Shown here in pieces: positions 17,312-25,285 of a stretch of DNA of 64,000 nt (positions within the stretch are counted from its first letter, which is position 1; each line of letters begins with the position of its first letter). The notes under the pieces were generated by a model. The model ran no database searches. It was not told the origin of the DNA and worked only from the letters and a program-made list of their open reading frames with translations. The translations under genes were made by a program, and so were the position numbers. Origin of the DNA: Phocaeicola dorei (GTDB lineage: Bacteria > Bacteroidota > Bacteroidia > Bacteroidales > Bacteroidaceae); assembly GCF_013009555.1 (NCBI RefSeq), contig NZ_CP046176.1, positions 3,813,501 to 3,877,500 on the forward strand, written 5' to 3'.

Positions 17312-18985
17312 ATGATAAAAGAAAACTTTATCAAGCTATATGAGAATAGCTTCAAAGAAAACTGGGATCTGCCCTGTTACACAGATTATGGTGAAGATAC
17401 CACGTTTACATACGGACAAGTAGCGGAAGAAATAGCTAAGATACACTTATTATTCCAATATTGCAGCCTGCGCCGTGGCGATAAAATATCTATTATAGGT
17501 AAGAATACCTCCCGTTGGTGTATCGCTTATTTGGCAACTGTTACATACGGAGCTATTGTAGTTCCTATTTTACAAGACTTCAAGCCAAATGATGTCCATC
17601 ATATTGTAAATCATTCTGAATCCACATTTCTGTTTACCAGCGATAATATTTGGGAAAATTTGGAAGAAGAGGCATTAAGTGGATTACGCGCTGTATTTTC
17701 TCTAACGGATTTCAGATGCCTGCATCAACGTGACGGTGAAACCGTCCAAAAATTCATGAAGAATATTGATGCAGCTATGAGAAAGAACTTCCCCAAAGGC
17801 TTCTATAAGGAAAATATCAATTACACAGAACTCTCCAACGAGAAGGTCATGTTACTGAATTATACTTCAGGAACTACCGGATTCAGTAAAGGAGTAATGA
17901 TTACGGGCAATAATCTGGCAGGAAACGTTACCTTTGGTATCCGTACAGAACTTTTAAAGAAAGGAGAAAAAGTACTTTCCTTCCTTCCCTTGGCCCATGC
18001 ATACGGATGTGCTTTTGATTTTCTAACCGCTACTGCTGTCGGTACACATGTCACCTTATTAGGAAAGACACCTTCTCCCAAAATATTGATGAAAGCTTTT
18101 GAGGAGGTAAGACCCAACCTTATTATTACAGTACCATTGGTTATAGAAAAAATTTATAAGAATGTAATTCAGCCGCTCATTAACAAACGCAGCATGAAAT
18201 GGGCGCTTAACATACCTTTACTAGACAACCAGATTTATGCACAAATTCGCAAAAAACTGATTGACGCATTAGGCGGACGTTTTAAAGAAGTCATTATCGG
18301 TGGAGCTGCCATGAACCCGGAAGTCACCGATTTTTTCTACAAAATAAAATTTCCGTTCACCATCGGTTACGGAATGACCGAATGTGCCCCACTGATCAGT
18401 TATGCTCCATGGAATGAATTTATACCTGGTTCTGCCGGAAAGATACTGGATATCATGAAAGTCCGTATCGACTCGGATGATCCCTATAACATTACTGGAG
18501 AAATACAGGTATGTGGTGAAAACGTAATGAAAGGTTATTATAAGAATGAAGAAGCTACCCGTGAGGTATTTACCGAAGATGGTTGGTTGAAAACAGGCGA
18601 TTTAGGTACAATAGATGCTAACGGATTCATTTATATAAGAGGCCGTAGTAAAACCATGCTTCTGAGTTCTAATGGACAGAATATTTTTCCTGAAGAGATA
18701 GAATCCAAACTAAATAATATGCCATTCGTTCTAGAAAGTTTAATCATAGAGCGCAACAAGAAACTGGTAGCTTTAGTATATCCTGATTATGAAAGTCTGG
18801 ACAGTCTGGGACTCAATACCCCCGAAAACCTAAAAACAGTAATGGATGAAAACTTGAAGAATCTGAATAAACTGGTAGGAAATTATGAACAAGTGAGTAA
18901 AATACAACTTTATCCTACAGAGTTCGAAAAAACTCCCAAAAAAAGCATCAAACGATTCTTATATAACAGCATTACTGAAGAATAA
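17312..18985 (+). CDS. AMP-dependent acyl-CoA synthetase/ligase (long-chain type)
   Basis: The enzyme activates a carboxylate, probably a fatty acid, as acyl-AMP and passes it to CoA. The protein has about 557 residues from 17312 and shows the adenylate-forming core motifs: NYTSGTTGFSKGVMIT (phosphate loop), FLPLAHAYG, GYGMTECAPLISY and the KTGDLGTIDANGFIYIRGRSK hinge. The catalytic Lys of the C-terminal domain is in EKTPKKSIKR. Length and motifs match the Bacteroidetes FadD-like group, which often supports membrane lipid turnover. Substrate chain length cannot be read from the sequence. Confidence 0.88.
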   Translation: MIKENFIKLYENSFKENWDLPCYTDYGEDTTFTYGQVAEEIAKIHLLFQYCSLRRGDKISIIGKNTSRWCIAYLATVTYGAIVVPILQDFKPNDVHHIVNHSESTFLFTSDNIWENLEEEALSGLRAVFSLTDFRCLHQRDGETVQKFMKNIDAAMRKNFPKGFYKENINYTELSNEKVMLLNYTSGTTGFSKGVMITGNNLAGNVTFGIRTELLKKGEKVLSFLPLAHAYGCAFDFLTATAVGTHVTLLGKTPSPKILMKAFEEVRPNLIITVPLVIEKIYKNVIQPLINKRSMKWALNIPLLDNQIYAQIRKKLIDALGGRFKEVIIGGAAMNPEVTDFFYKIKFPFTIGYGMTECAPLISYAPWNEFIPGSAGKILDIMKVRIDSDDPYNITGEIQVCGENVMKGYYKNEEATREVFTEDGWLKTGDLGTIDANGFIYIRGRSKTMLLSSNGQNIFPEEIESKLNNMPFVLESLIIERNKKLVALVYPDYESLDSLGLNTPENLKTVMDENLKNLNKLVGNYEQVSKIQLYPTEFEKTPKKSIKRFLYNSITEE

Positions 18986-19086
18986 ATATGTTATAAAACA
19001 TGCTACTAATCAGCAAAATAGGTTGTATAACATAAAAAACTAGAAAAAAAGTTGTTCTTTTTGGTACAACGTATTGAAAAAGTGTA

Positions 19087-19094
19087 TACCTTTG
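19087..19094 (+). promoter_or_regulatory. -7 box of the small lipoprotein gene
   Basis: TACCTTTG lies 51 bp before the ATG. A TTTG at 19060-19063 is 23 bp upstream, slightly long for a -33 element. Confidence 0.5.
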
Positions 19095-19145
19095 CATCGT
19101 TTTAAGAAAGCAACATTAGTATTACAGATTTAAAAAGCAAAGAAA

Positions 19146-19346
19146 ATGAAAAAATTAGTATTTTTGTTCGTAGCCTTCGCAGCTGTATCTTTCGCATCTT
19201 GCGGAAACAAAGCTGCTAACAACAACACAGAAGCAACTGATTCAGTTGCAGTAGTAGAAGAAGCTGCTGTTGTAGAAGAAGTTGTAGCAGATTCAGCTGC
19301 TTGTGACTCTACAGCTGCTTGCTGTGACTCTACTAAAGCTGAATAA
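19146..19346 (+). CDS. Small Ala/Glu/Val-rich lipoprotein with Cys-rich tail
   Basis: A 66-residue exported lipoprotein. The signal peptide (MKKLVFLFVAFAAVSF) ends in a lipobox, FASC, so the mature protein begins at Cys19. Mature sequence is low complexity: an acidic Val/Glu/Ala run, then a tail with the repeated triplet DST and three further Cys residues in ACDSTAACCDST. No family is recognised. It has its own promoter, an RBS-like purine stretch and a strong terminator, so a real, possibly abundant product is likely. Repeats in the DNA (GCTGCT, GTAGAAGAA) mark it as recently expanded or compositionally biased. Confidence 0.8.
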   Translation: MKKLVFLFVAFAAVSFASCGNKAANNNTEATDSVAVVEEAAVVEEVVADSAACDSTAACCDSTKAE

Positions 19347-19372
19347 TTCAGTACGAACTCTAAAGAGAATTG

Positions 19373-19408
19373 AAAGTCTGCCGTGCGAAAGCGCAACAGA
19401 CTTTTTTT
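19373..19408 (+). terminator. Terminator of the small lipoprotein gene
   Basis: AAAGTCTG (19373-19380) pairs with CAGACTTT (19397-19404), with an inner GCG/CGC pairing, followed by a run of T. Confidence 0.8.
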
Positions 19409-19465
19409 ATGTCTTTACTCCTCCCTTTTCTGCCAATATTCCATCGTTTTGCAATACAAATTATC

Positions 19466-19473
19466 TACTTTTG
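19466..19473 (+). promoter_or_regulatory. -7 box before the membrane-protein pseudogene
   Basis: TACTTTTG lies 28 bp before the ATG at 19502, so transcription of the broken gene is likely to persist. Confidence 0.45.
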
Positions 19474-19501
19474 TTTCTCAAACCACAAACAAAAACAGGA
19501 T

Positions 19502-20192
19502 ATGAAAAAGACAAATCTAAAAGAAACACTTCAAAACTGGAAGTTGGGAAACTATTTCCGTGAATTATCTATTGTTATCACTGGAGTATTTATCACTCTT
19601 GCCGAACTGATTTCATAAGCAATTCCTCACAAGAAAAGCAGATAAAAGAAAGTATGCAAATGATAAAAATGGAATTAGAAGAAAATTTGAAAAGTATCAA
19701 TCAGGCCAAAGTCGCGTATTTAAATGAAATCAGTTTCTTCCGATTGCTAACGTAAAACAGGATTCACTTCAAACAACTAAAGCTTCTATTTTAAAAAACA
19801 ATGCCAATTCTCCTTTTGCGTAAAAGATTATGAGTATTCGGAAGATGTGCTAGAAGTACTGAAAAGTTCAGCATTGATGCAACAGATACCTGACAAAGAG
19901 TTCATTTCAAAACTTTTACAAACCTATAAAAGGATGTAGAAAAATAACTGAGGACAACAAAGACTATTATAAATACAAACAAGATTATATAACCAGCTAC
20001 TTCTCTCACCTAACCATTTATAATATTCATAAAAATTATAACAATATTTATAAAGTATGGGTAGCTAGGATACAAGAATATGATATCAAACAACTGATCC
20101 TCACTATGCCAAACACTTTTGACGAAAATCCTTTTACCACTCCTCAAAAAATTATAAAAGAAACGATTGAATTAACAAATCAAACATATTAA
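19502..20192 (+). pseudogene. Frameshifted DUF6090-like membrane protein gene
   Basis: The frame opens with KKTNLKETLQNWKLGNYFRE and a membrane segment (LSIVITGVFITLAELIS). It stops at 19616 and then continues in other frames: SSQEKQIKESMQMIKMELEE, then VKQDSLQTTKAS, then VKDYEYSEDVLEVLKSS, then ITEDNKDYYKYKQDYIT to the final LTNQTY stop. At least four frame changes are needed to read one protein of about 230 residues. The pieces together resemble the DUF6090 family as I remember it: one transmembrane helix followed by a helical region. The promoter and terminator are still intact, so the damage looks recent. Frame-by-frame positions were read by eye. Confidence 0.8.
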
Positions 20193-20195
20193 AAA

Positions 20196-20229
20196 GAAAA
20201 AGCCCGGCTCTTACGAACCGGGCTTTTTC
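20196..20229. terminator. Bidirectional terminator after the pseudogene and rplI
   Basis: GAAAAAGCCCGG pairs with CCGGGCTTTTTC around a 10-nt loop; A and T tracts on both sides serve the pseudogene (plus) and the ribosomal operon (minus). Confidence 0.9.
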
Positions 20230-20261
20230 AGCATCATTATACTTTAAAGTATTTACAGATT

Positions 20262-20705
20262 TTATTCAGCAACTACTTCGAACGGGATTTCTACAGAAAC
20301 TTCCTTGTGAAGTTTAACGATAGCTTTGTAAGAACCAATCTCTTTCACTGCATCTTTCACAACGATAATCTTTCTGTCAACCTTATGACCCAATTTTTCC
20401 AATTCTTCAGCAATTTGAATGTTGCTAACAGAGCCGAAGATAGTACCTGTGGCACTCACTTTAGTAGCAATAGTCAAGGTTACATCCTTCAACTGTTCTG
20501 CCATAGCTTCAGCATCTTTCTTAATCTTTTCCAATTTGTGAGCGCGTTGTTTCAGCTCTTCTGCCAACATTTTCTTAGCTGAAGGTGAAGCAATCACTGC
20601 CTTACCAGTCGGAATAAGATAGTTACGACCGTAACCAGACTTCACAGTTACAATATCATTTTTGTAGCCTAAGTTCACTACGTCTTCTTTCAAAATTATT
20701 TCCAT
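20262..20705 (-). CDS. rplI: 50S ribosomal protein L9
   Basis: L9 binds 23S rRNA at the base of the L1 stalk and helps keep reading frame. The 147-residue protein has the N-terminal RNA-binding domain with the family signature (GYGRNYLIPTGKAVIAS near residue 24), the long connecting helix (about 45-75) and the C-terminal domain ending IPFEVVAE. It is the last gene of the rpsF-rpsR-rplI operon, 15 bp after rpsR. Confidence 0.97.
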   Translation of the reverse strand: MEIILKEDVVNLGYKNDIVTVKSGYGRNYLIPTGKAVIASPSAKKMLAEELKQRAHKLEKIKKDAEAMAEQLKDVTLTIATKVSATGTIFGSVSNIQIAEELEKLGHKVDRKIIVVKDAVKEIGSYKAIVKLHKEVSVEIPFEVVAE

Positions 20706-20720
20706 ACTTATTCCTCCTTA

Positions 20721-20990
20721 TTATTTCATCATGTCAGTTACAAATGGAAGTAACGCCAAGTGACGTGCTCTTTTAACAGCCTGCGCGATACGACGTTGGA
20801 ACTTCAGAGAAGTACCTGTAATACGGCGAGGAAGGATCTTACCCTGTTCGTTCAAGAATTTCTTCAAGAATTCAGGATCTTTGTAATCAATGTACTTAAT
20901 ACCACTCTTTTTGAAACGGCAGTATTTTTTCTTCTTAACGTCTACTGAGGGCGGAGTTAAATATCTGATTTCTGATTGTTGCTGTGCCAT
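20721..20990 (-). CDS. rpsR: 30S ribosomal protein S18
   Basis: S18 sits on the platform of the small subunit with S6. The 89-residue sequence has a basic core with [39 protein letters not shown] and a C-terminal [12 protein letters not shown]. The family SxxKFQRRIAxAIKRAR stretch is clear. It begins 2 bp after rpsF, in the usual order. Confidence 0.97.
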   Translation of the reverse strand: MAQQQSEIRYLTPPSVDVKKKKYCRFKKSGIKYIDYKDPEFLKKFLNEQGKILPRRITGTSLKFQRRIAQAVKRARHLALLPFVTDMMK

Positions 20991-20992
20991 GA

Positions 20993-21337
20993 TTAATCCT
21001 CCTTTTTAGTTGATTTAACATTTCTTCTCTTAGCAGCATATTCAGCAGCGTATTTATCCATCTTAAAAGTTAAGAAACGGATAACACGTTCGTCACGACG
21101 GAAGTTAATTTCCAATTTTTTAATAACCTGCGGTTCTGCTTTGAACTCTATCAACTGATAGAAACCAGTTGACTTTTTTTGGATGGGGTAAGCCAGCTTT
21201 TTCAAGCCCCAGTTTTCCTCATTGATAATCTCTGCACCTTCTGCAGTCAGAATACCTTTGAATTTCTCTACCGCTTCCTTCATCTGAACGTCAGATAAAA
21301 CGGGAGTTAAAATGAAAACGGTTTCGTATTGATTCAT
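20993..21337 (-). CDS. rpsF: 30S ribosomal protein S6
   Basis: S6 forms a heterodimer with S18 on the central domain of 16S rRNA. The 114-residue protein has the compact fold [38 protein letters not shown] and [15 protein letters not shown], followed by a basic tail. It is the first gene of the operon; its strong promoter lies 40-70 bp upstream. Confidence 0.97.
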   Translation of the reverse strand: MNQYETVFILTPVLSDVQMKEAVEKFKGILTAEGAEIINEENWGLKKLAYPIQKKSTGFYQLIEFKAEPQVIKKLEINFRRDERVIRFLTFKMDKYAAEYAAKRRNVKSTKKED

Positions 21338-21380
21338 ACTACGTTTATTAAATTATTAAATTAAATTTCAAATGCGAGTG

Positions 21381-21411
21381 CAAAAGTAGATATTTTATCT
21401 TAATCTACAAA
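21381..21411 (-). promoter_or_regulatory. rpsF-rpsR-rplI promoter
   Basis: On the minus strand TTTG (21408-21411) and TACTTTTG (21381-21388) are spaced 19 bp, a consensus arrangement for a strongly expressed operon. Confidence 0.75.
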
Positions 21412-21514
21412 GAGTTATCGCAATTTTCTTCAAAAAATATAGTTTCATTTTACAATTAATCTTCCTTTTTATATTTTTTATCTGTAAAAGATAAGTTATA
21501 TCCGCCAAGAATTG

Positions 21515-21522
21515 TATATTTG
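21515..21522 (+). promoter_or_regulatory. -7 box of the MarR gene
   Basis: TATATTTG lies 24 bp before the ATG at 21547. A possible TTG start at 21520 overlaps this box and is therefore rejected. Confidence 0.6.
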
Positions 21523-21546
21523 CAAAGTTGTTTAAACAATAATTCC

Positions 21547-21993
21547 ATGATAGAACAATTTAGTTTTGATATCCAATTAATATTTGCCATATTAAATGGC
21601 AAAGTATCTGCAGCCATCAACCGGAAACTAAGCCGGAATTTTCGCCAAAATGGTGTAGAAATTACCCCTGAACAGTGGACAGTCCTTCTTTTTCTATGGG
21701 AAAAAGATGGTGTCACACAGCAAGAACTATGTAATGCCACTTTTAAAGACAAACCCAGCATGACCCGCTTAATAGACAATATGGAACGCCAGCATCTGGT
21801 GGTACGCATCGCCGACAAAAGAGATCGACGCACCAATTTAATTCATTTGACCAAAACCGGCAGAGAATTAGAAGGTAAAGCACGTTTCATCGCAAACAAG
21901 ACATTGAAAGAAGCACTACAAGGATTAACATTGGAAGAACTGAAAGTCAGCCAAGATGTATTAAGAAAGGTATTCACCAACATCAAAGACTAA
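21547..21993 (+). CDS. MarR-family transcriptional regulator
   Basis: A 148-residue winged helix regulator. The helix-turn-helix spans EITPEQWTVLLFLWEKDGVTQQELCNATFKDKPSMTRLIDNME, and the wing is formed by VVRIADKRDRRTNLIHLT with the DxRxxxxxLT signature typical of MarR. N- and C-terminal helices should form the dimer interface. The target is unknown; MarR proteins often control the adjacent gene, here the small membrane protein about 110 bp downstream in the same direction. Confidence 0.9.
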   Translation: MIEQFSFDIQLIFAILNGKVSAAINRKLSRNFRQNGVEITPEQWTVLLFLWEKDGVTQQELCNATFKDKPSMTRLIDNMERQHLVVRIADKRDRRTNLIHLTKTGRELEGKARFIANKTLKEALQGLTLEELKVSQDVLRKVFTNIKD

Positions 21994-22101
21994 AGTTTTT
22001 CAAGGTTTTCATCTTTTTTTCCTAAAATAATTTCCATGATAAGAGAATTATGCTTTAATTTGTACACAAGAATAAATATAATCTATTAATAAAATACACA
22101 C

Positions 22102-22284
22102 ATGAAAAGCTTACTTAAGAATTTAGGTCTGATACTGATGATCATCGGCGCCGCTATTTTAGTCGGTGTTTTCTTCACCGGAAGTGCAGCAATTAACGAC
22201 AACGGTGTTTTAGGTGGAAGTGCCGCCCTTATCGTTATAGGTTTAATCGTTTATATTGTATTAAACAAACGCATTGTTGATTAA
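22102..22284 (+). CDS. Small two-helix membrane protein
   Basis: A 60-residue protein with two hydrophobic segments (about 9-27, LGLILMIIGAAILVGVFF, and 38-53, GSAALIVIGLIVYIV). They are joined by a short polar loop with GSAAINDNGVLGG, and the protein ends in a basic KRIVD. Both termini are expected in the cytoplasm. No family is recognised beyond a general Bacteroidetes small membrane protein pattern. A strong terminator directly after the stop supports a real gene. A weak -7-like TTAATTTG at 22055-22062 may be its promoter. Confidence 0.75.
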   Translation: MKSLLKNLGLILMIIGAAILVGVFFTGSAAINDNGVLGGSAALIVIGLIVYIVLNKRIVD

Positions 22285-22303
22285 AGTATAAGAGAACAAA
22301 AAT

Positions 22304-22335
22304 AAAAAAGTCCGGGTAGAACTCCGGACTTTTTT
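22304..22335 (+). terminator. Terminator of the small membrane protein gene
   Basis: A perfect 12-bp stem, AAAAAAGTCCGG with CCGGACTTTTTT, has an 8-nt loop and a T tail. Confidence 0.88.
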
Positions 22336-22339
22336 ATTT

Positions 22340-22671
22340 TATCGACTTTACTCACTTTATTCCAGATTGCCGAAAAGAAAAGTCCTTTTCTTCTAATCTT
22401 TATATATGTAATGCCTGTTAGATTATATATCTTTCAACTGTAACATTAGTAATCTTTCAACCGACACAAACATAAACAGTCATAATACTAACTCTTTCTG
22501 ACTACGGATCATACTCCCCTGTCTTGCTTACGGATTTTTTACAGCTGAAGCTTTCCAGCTACGAATTCTTCACCTTAATCATCTGATAATAAGCTATTTA
22601 TAAAGACATGAAGCTTTTGACGGAAATATAACATGAATTTTACAACCTACTTTAAACAATAATTTCTACAC
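22340..22671. other. Gene-free stretch
   Basis: No coding frame with start and composition like the neighbours is seen on either strand. ATCTTTCAAC occurs twice, at 22429-22438 and 22452-22461. No promoter or structured RNA was recognised. Confidence 0.4.
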
Positions 22672-22709
22672 AAAAAATCAGCTCGTTCTCAAGAACGAGC
22701 TGATTTTTT
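22672..22709 (-). terminator. Terminator of the rprX-rprY operon
   Basis: An 18-bp perfect stem (AAAAAATCAGCTCGTTCT and its complement) with a minimal loop and T run lies 46 bp past the regulator stop. Confidence 0.88.
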
Positions 22710-22754
22710 CATCTACTTGCAACTAAATGTTACTACTAAATATCAGATATCCTC

Positions 22755-23462
22755 TTATTCTACTTCGGGAGTAATCAGTTTATACCCCTTCCCGTGGATA
22801 TTGATAATCTCGATAGAATCATCTTCTTTCAAATGTTTACGCAACTTAGTAATATACACATCCATGCTTCGTGCATTGAAATAATTATCATCAATCCAAA
22901 TAGTTTTCAATGCGAAATCACGCTGCAGAATCTCATTAGCATGAGCACAAAGCAAGCCCAATAATTCGGATTCTTTCGTAGTCAGTTTAGTCTGTTTTCC
23001 ATCGATAGCCAGAATTTGTTTCTGAGTATCAAAAGTAAAACGACCAATCTTGTAGATATTGCTTTCCTTGTTTCTCTTACCACGTACACGACGCAAAATA
23101 GCCTCGATACGGAAAGTCAACTCTTCCATACTGAACGGTTTAGTAATATAATCATCCGCACCAATCTTGAAGCCTTCCAATATATCCTCTTTCAAAGTTT
23201 TAGCAGTCAAGAAGATAATAGGAATTTCAGCATTAGCCTGGCGAATTTCCTGTGCTAAAGTAAACCCGTCTTTCTTCGGCATCATCACATCCAATACACA
23301 TAAGTCGTATTTGTTCTTAAGGAAAGCCTTGTAGCCAGCCTCACCATCCGGGCAAAGTTCGGCCGAGTAGCCTTTTGCCTGCAAATATTCTCTCAATAGC
23401 ATGCCAAGATTCTCATCATCTTCGCATAACAAGATACGCAATTTCTCGTCCATATTATTCAT
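22755..23462 (-). CDS. rprY: OmpR/PhoB-type response regulator (RprY-like)
   Basis: A 235-residue response regulator. The receiver domain has LLCEDDENLG, the phospho-acceptor Asp in LCVLDVMMPKKDG, the FLTAK switch Thr and the KPFSMEEL Lys. The C-terminal winged helix has TTKESELLGLLCAHANEIL and RSMDVYITKLRKHL. The sequence closely follows my memory of Bacteroides RprY, the partner of RprX. That pair was first found through effects on tetracycline-resistance gene expression; it also touches central metabolism. The start overlaps the kinase gene by 8 bp, implying coupled translation. Confidence 0.85.
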   Translation of the reverse strand: MNNMDEKLRILLCEDDENLGMLLREYLQAKGYSAELCPDGEAGYKAFLKNKYDLCVLDVMMPKKDGFTLAQEIRQANAEIPIIFLTAKTLKEDILEGFKIGADDYITKPFSMEELTFRIEAILRRVRGKRNKESNIYKIGRFTFDTQKQILAIDGKQTKLTTKESELLGLLCAHANEILQRDFALKTIWIDDNYFNARSMDVYITKLRKHLKEDDSIEIINIHGKGYKLITPEVE

Positions 23463-25023
23463 TTTTTAATAAAGGTAATACAATTATAAATTTAGTTCCT
23501 ACATTCAATTCACTCTCGGCACGTATAGTCCCTTTGTGATCTTGAATTATTTTTTTCACATAAGCCAGTCCCAAACCAAAGCCTTTCACATCGTGCAGGT
23601 TACCAGTATGCACACGATAGAATTTATCGAATATCTTCTTCAGGTTTTCTTTCTTAATACCTATTCCATTATCCTGGATAGAGATATAAAGCTTACCCGA
23701 TTCATTCCAAGTACGTATATTCAACAACAATTCGCCTTCCTGTTTTTTATATTTCACTGCATTGTCCAGCAAATTAAAAATAACATTTGTAAAATGCATC
23801 TCGTCTACAAATATATCCGGATTTACCGCATCCAAATTCGAAGTGATTTTACCATTGTATTTCTCTACCTTCAACGTGAAAGTATTGACAACACCGGCTA
23901 TCAAATCATTTGCATTCACCTCTTTCATCTTCAGCGTCGCTTTTTGCTTTTCGAACATAGACATCTGCAACACCTTTTCCACTTGAAAACGCAAACGCTT
24001 GGTTTCATCATTTATCACTCCGGATATATGCTGGAACATAGCAGGAGATTTTCCCACTGCCGGATCTTTCAACATCTGAGCTGCCAACGATATGGTAGAG
24101 ATAGGTGTCTTGAATTCATGTGTCATATTATTTATGAAATCATTCTTTATCTCGGTCAACTTCTTCTGACGGAAGATGATATAGATAGTAAAAATGAACG
24201 TCACAAGCAATACAAATGTGAAGATCAGTGACGGGATCATAAATTTAACAGAACTGAATATGTAACTGTTCAATGTAGGGAAGTGAATATTTACTGTTGC
24301 CATACGAGCCGGAGGATCATTTTTAAATAAAACCTGCGGATATGTATTCTCACTACCCTCTTTGGTATAATCAGGGCAATGGTAAACTTCCGTCCCGTCA
24401 CGGTCTGTCACCGTAAAATGGTAAGGAATATCAATGCCATTATTCAGCAATTCTGTCTTTAAAAACAAGTCCAACTGTTTAAAGTTGATTCTTTTGTTCA
24501 AGGGTTTGTCACTAGCTGTATACAAAATGTTATAGACCACTTCGTCCAACAATGCACGTTGGTACACATATCTGTCTTTAATTATTTCCTGCAAGGCTCT
24601 TGAAGTCTGAGGAATATTCTTACCAGTCGAAATAATCGCTTTAGGAATATTAGAAGGACGATTCGCACTGAACCTCATCTTCAATTCAAAAGTAGAGTAA
24701 CCGTTCAATCCATCGGAAGTTATGGAGTACTCATGTGTATGCGCTACCACATTACCACTTCCCTCCCCCTTTTTTTCTTCGGACTGCTCCCTGGATAACT
24801 GTGCTGCTTTTTCTGTAGCAATCGCATCATCCTCAAGGTACTTTTTAGTTTCCACCAACTCAATATTTCGACACGCTTGGACTAAACTGCGCTGAACAGA
24901 CTCATCAAATTGTCCTTTGCGCATTTTCACCATTTCTTCAATATAGCTTACCTGCAAATACAATAAACTAAGAAATGATAGTCCCATTACAATACCTAAT
25001 ACCCAAATAGTAGACTTTTTCAT
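23455..25023 (-). CDS. rprX: Sensor histidine kinase (RprX-like)
   Basis: The kinase has about 522 residues from 25023. Two membrane helices (about 5-25 and 265-290) enclose a periplasmic sensing domain of about 240 residues. The HisKA domain follows, with the phosphorylated His in NNMTHEFKTPIST. The ATPase domain has NLLDNAVKY (N box), QDNGIGI (G1) and GFGLGLAY (G2). The ATG at 25023 (MKKSTIWVLG) is chosen because the membrane anchor starts there; an upstream ATG at 25053 adds ten residues. Together with RprY it forms a two-gene operon ending at the terminator at 22672-22709. The signal sensed is not known from sequence. Confidence 0.87.
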   Translation of the reverse strand: MKKSTIWVLGIVMGLSFLSLLYLQVSYIEEMVKMRKGQFDESVQRSLVQACRNIELVETKKYLEDDAIATEKAAQLSREQSEEKKGEGSGNVVAHTHEYSITSDGLNGYSTFELKMRFSANRPSNIPKAIISTGKNIPQTSRALQEIIKDRYVYQRALLDEVVYNILYTASDKPLNKRINFKQLDLFLKTELLNNGIDIPYHFTVTDRDGTEVYHCPDYTKEGSENTYPQVLFKNDPPARMATVNIHFPTLNSYIFSSVKFMIPSLIFTFVLLVTFIFTIYIIFRQKKLTEIKNDFINNMTHEFKTPISTISLAAQMLKDPAVGKSPAMFQHISGVINDETKRLRFQVEKVLQMSMFEKQKATLKMKEVNANDLIAGVVNTFTLKVEKYNGKITSNLDAVNPDIFVDEMHFTNVIFNLLDNAVKYKKQEGELLLNIRTWNESGKLYISIQDNGIGIKKENLKKIFDKFYRVHTGNLHDVKGFGLGLAYVKKIIQDHKGTIRAESELNVGTKFIIVLPLLKNE

Positions 25024-25161
25024 GTCAGCAAAATTAAAAGCGCTAAATCTCATTACATAATAGATTAACCAAATTTAAACGGCTATTCTCTATAATTAAC
25101 CGAAAAAGTCATTTAAGCTAAGATTCTGACTATTATAACAAAATTTACGCCAGTTGGTTTG

Positions 25162-25194
25162 CAAAAATAATAAAAAATTAAGTTCAAAACCAAA
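25162..25194 (-). promoter_or_regulatory. Probable rprX promoter
   Basis: On the minus strand TTTG (25191-25194) and TATTTTTG (25162-25169) are spaced 21 bp. This gives a leader of about 130 nt. A second -7-like TAATTTTG directly before the ATG would make a leaderless transcript. Confidence 0.45.
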
Positions 25195-25224
25195 TAACAA
25201 ACCTAAAAGTTTAAGTTATCTTAA

Positions 25225-25259
25225 ATAAAAAGAGACGTATTTTTAACGAAATACGTCTC
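25225..25259 (-). terminator. Terminator of the EF-G2 gene
   Basis: GAGACGTATTT (25232-25242) pairs with AAATACGTCTC (25249-25259), followed on the minus strand by a T run. Confidence 0.82.
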
Positions 25260-25285
25260 CTCTAAGTATGAAATCTTACACTTTA

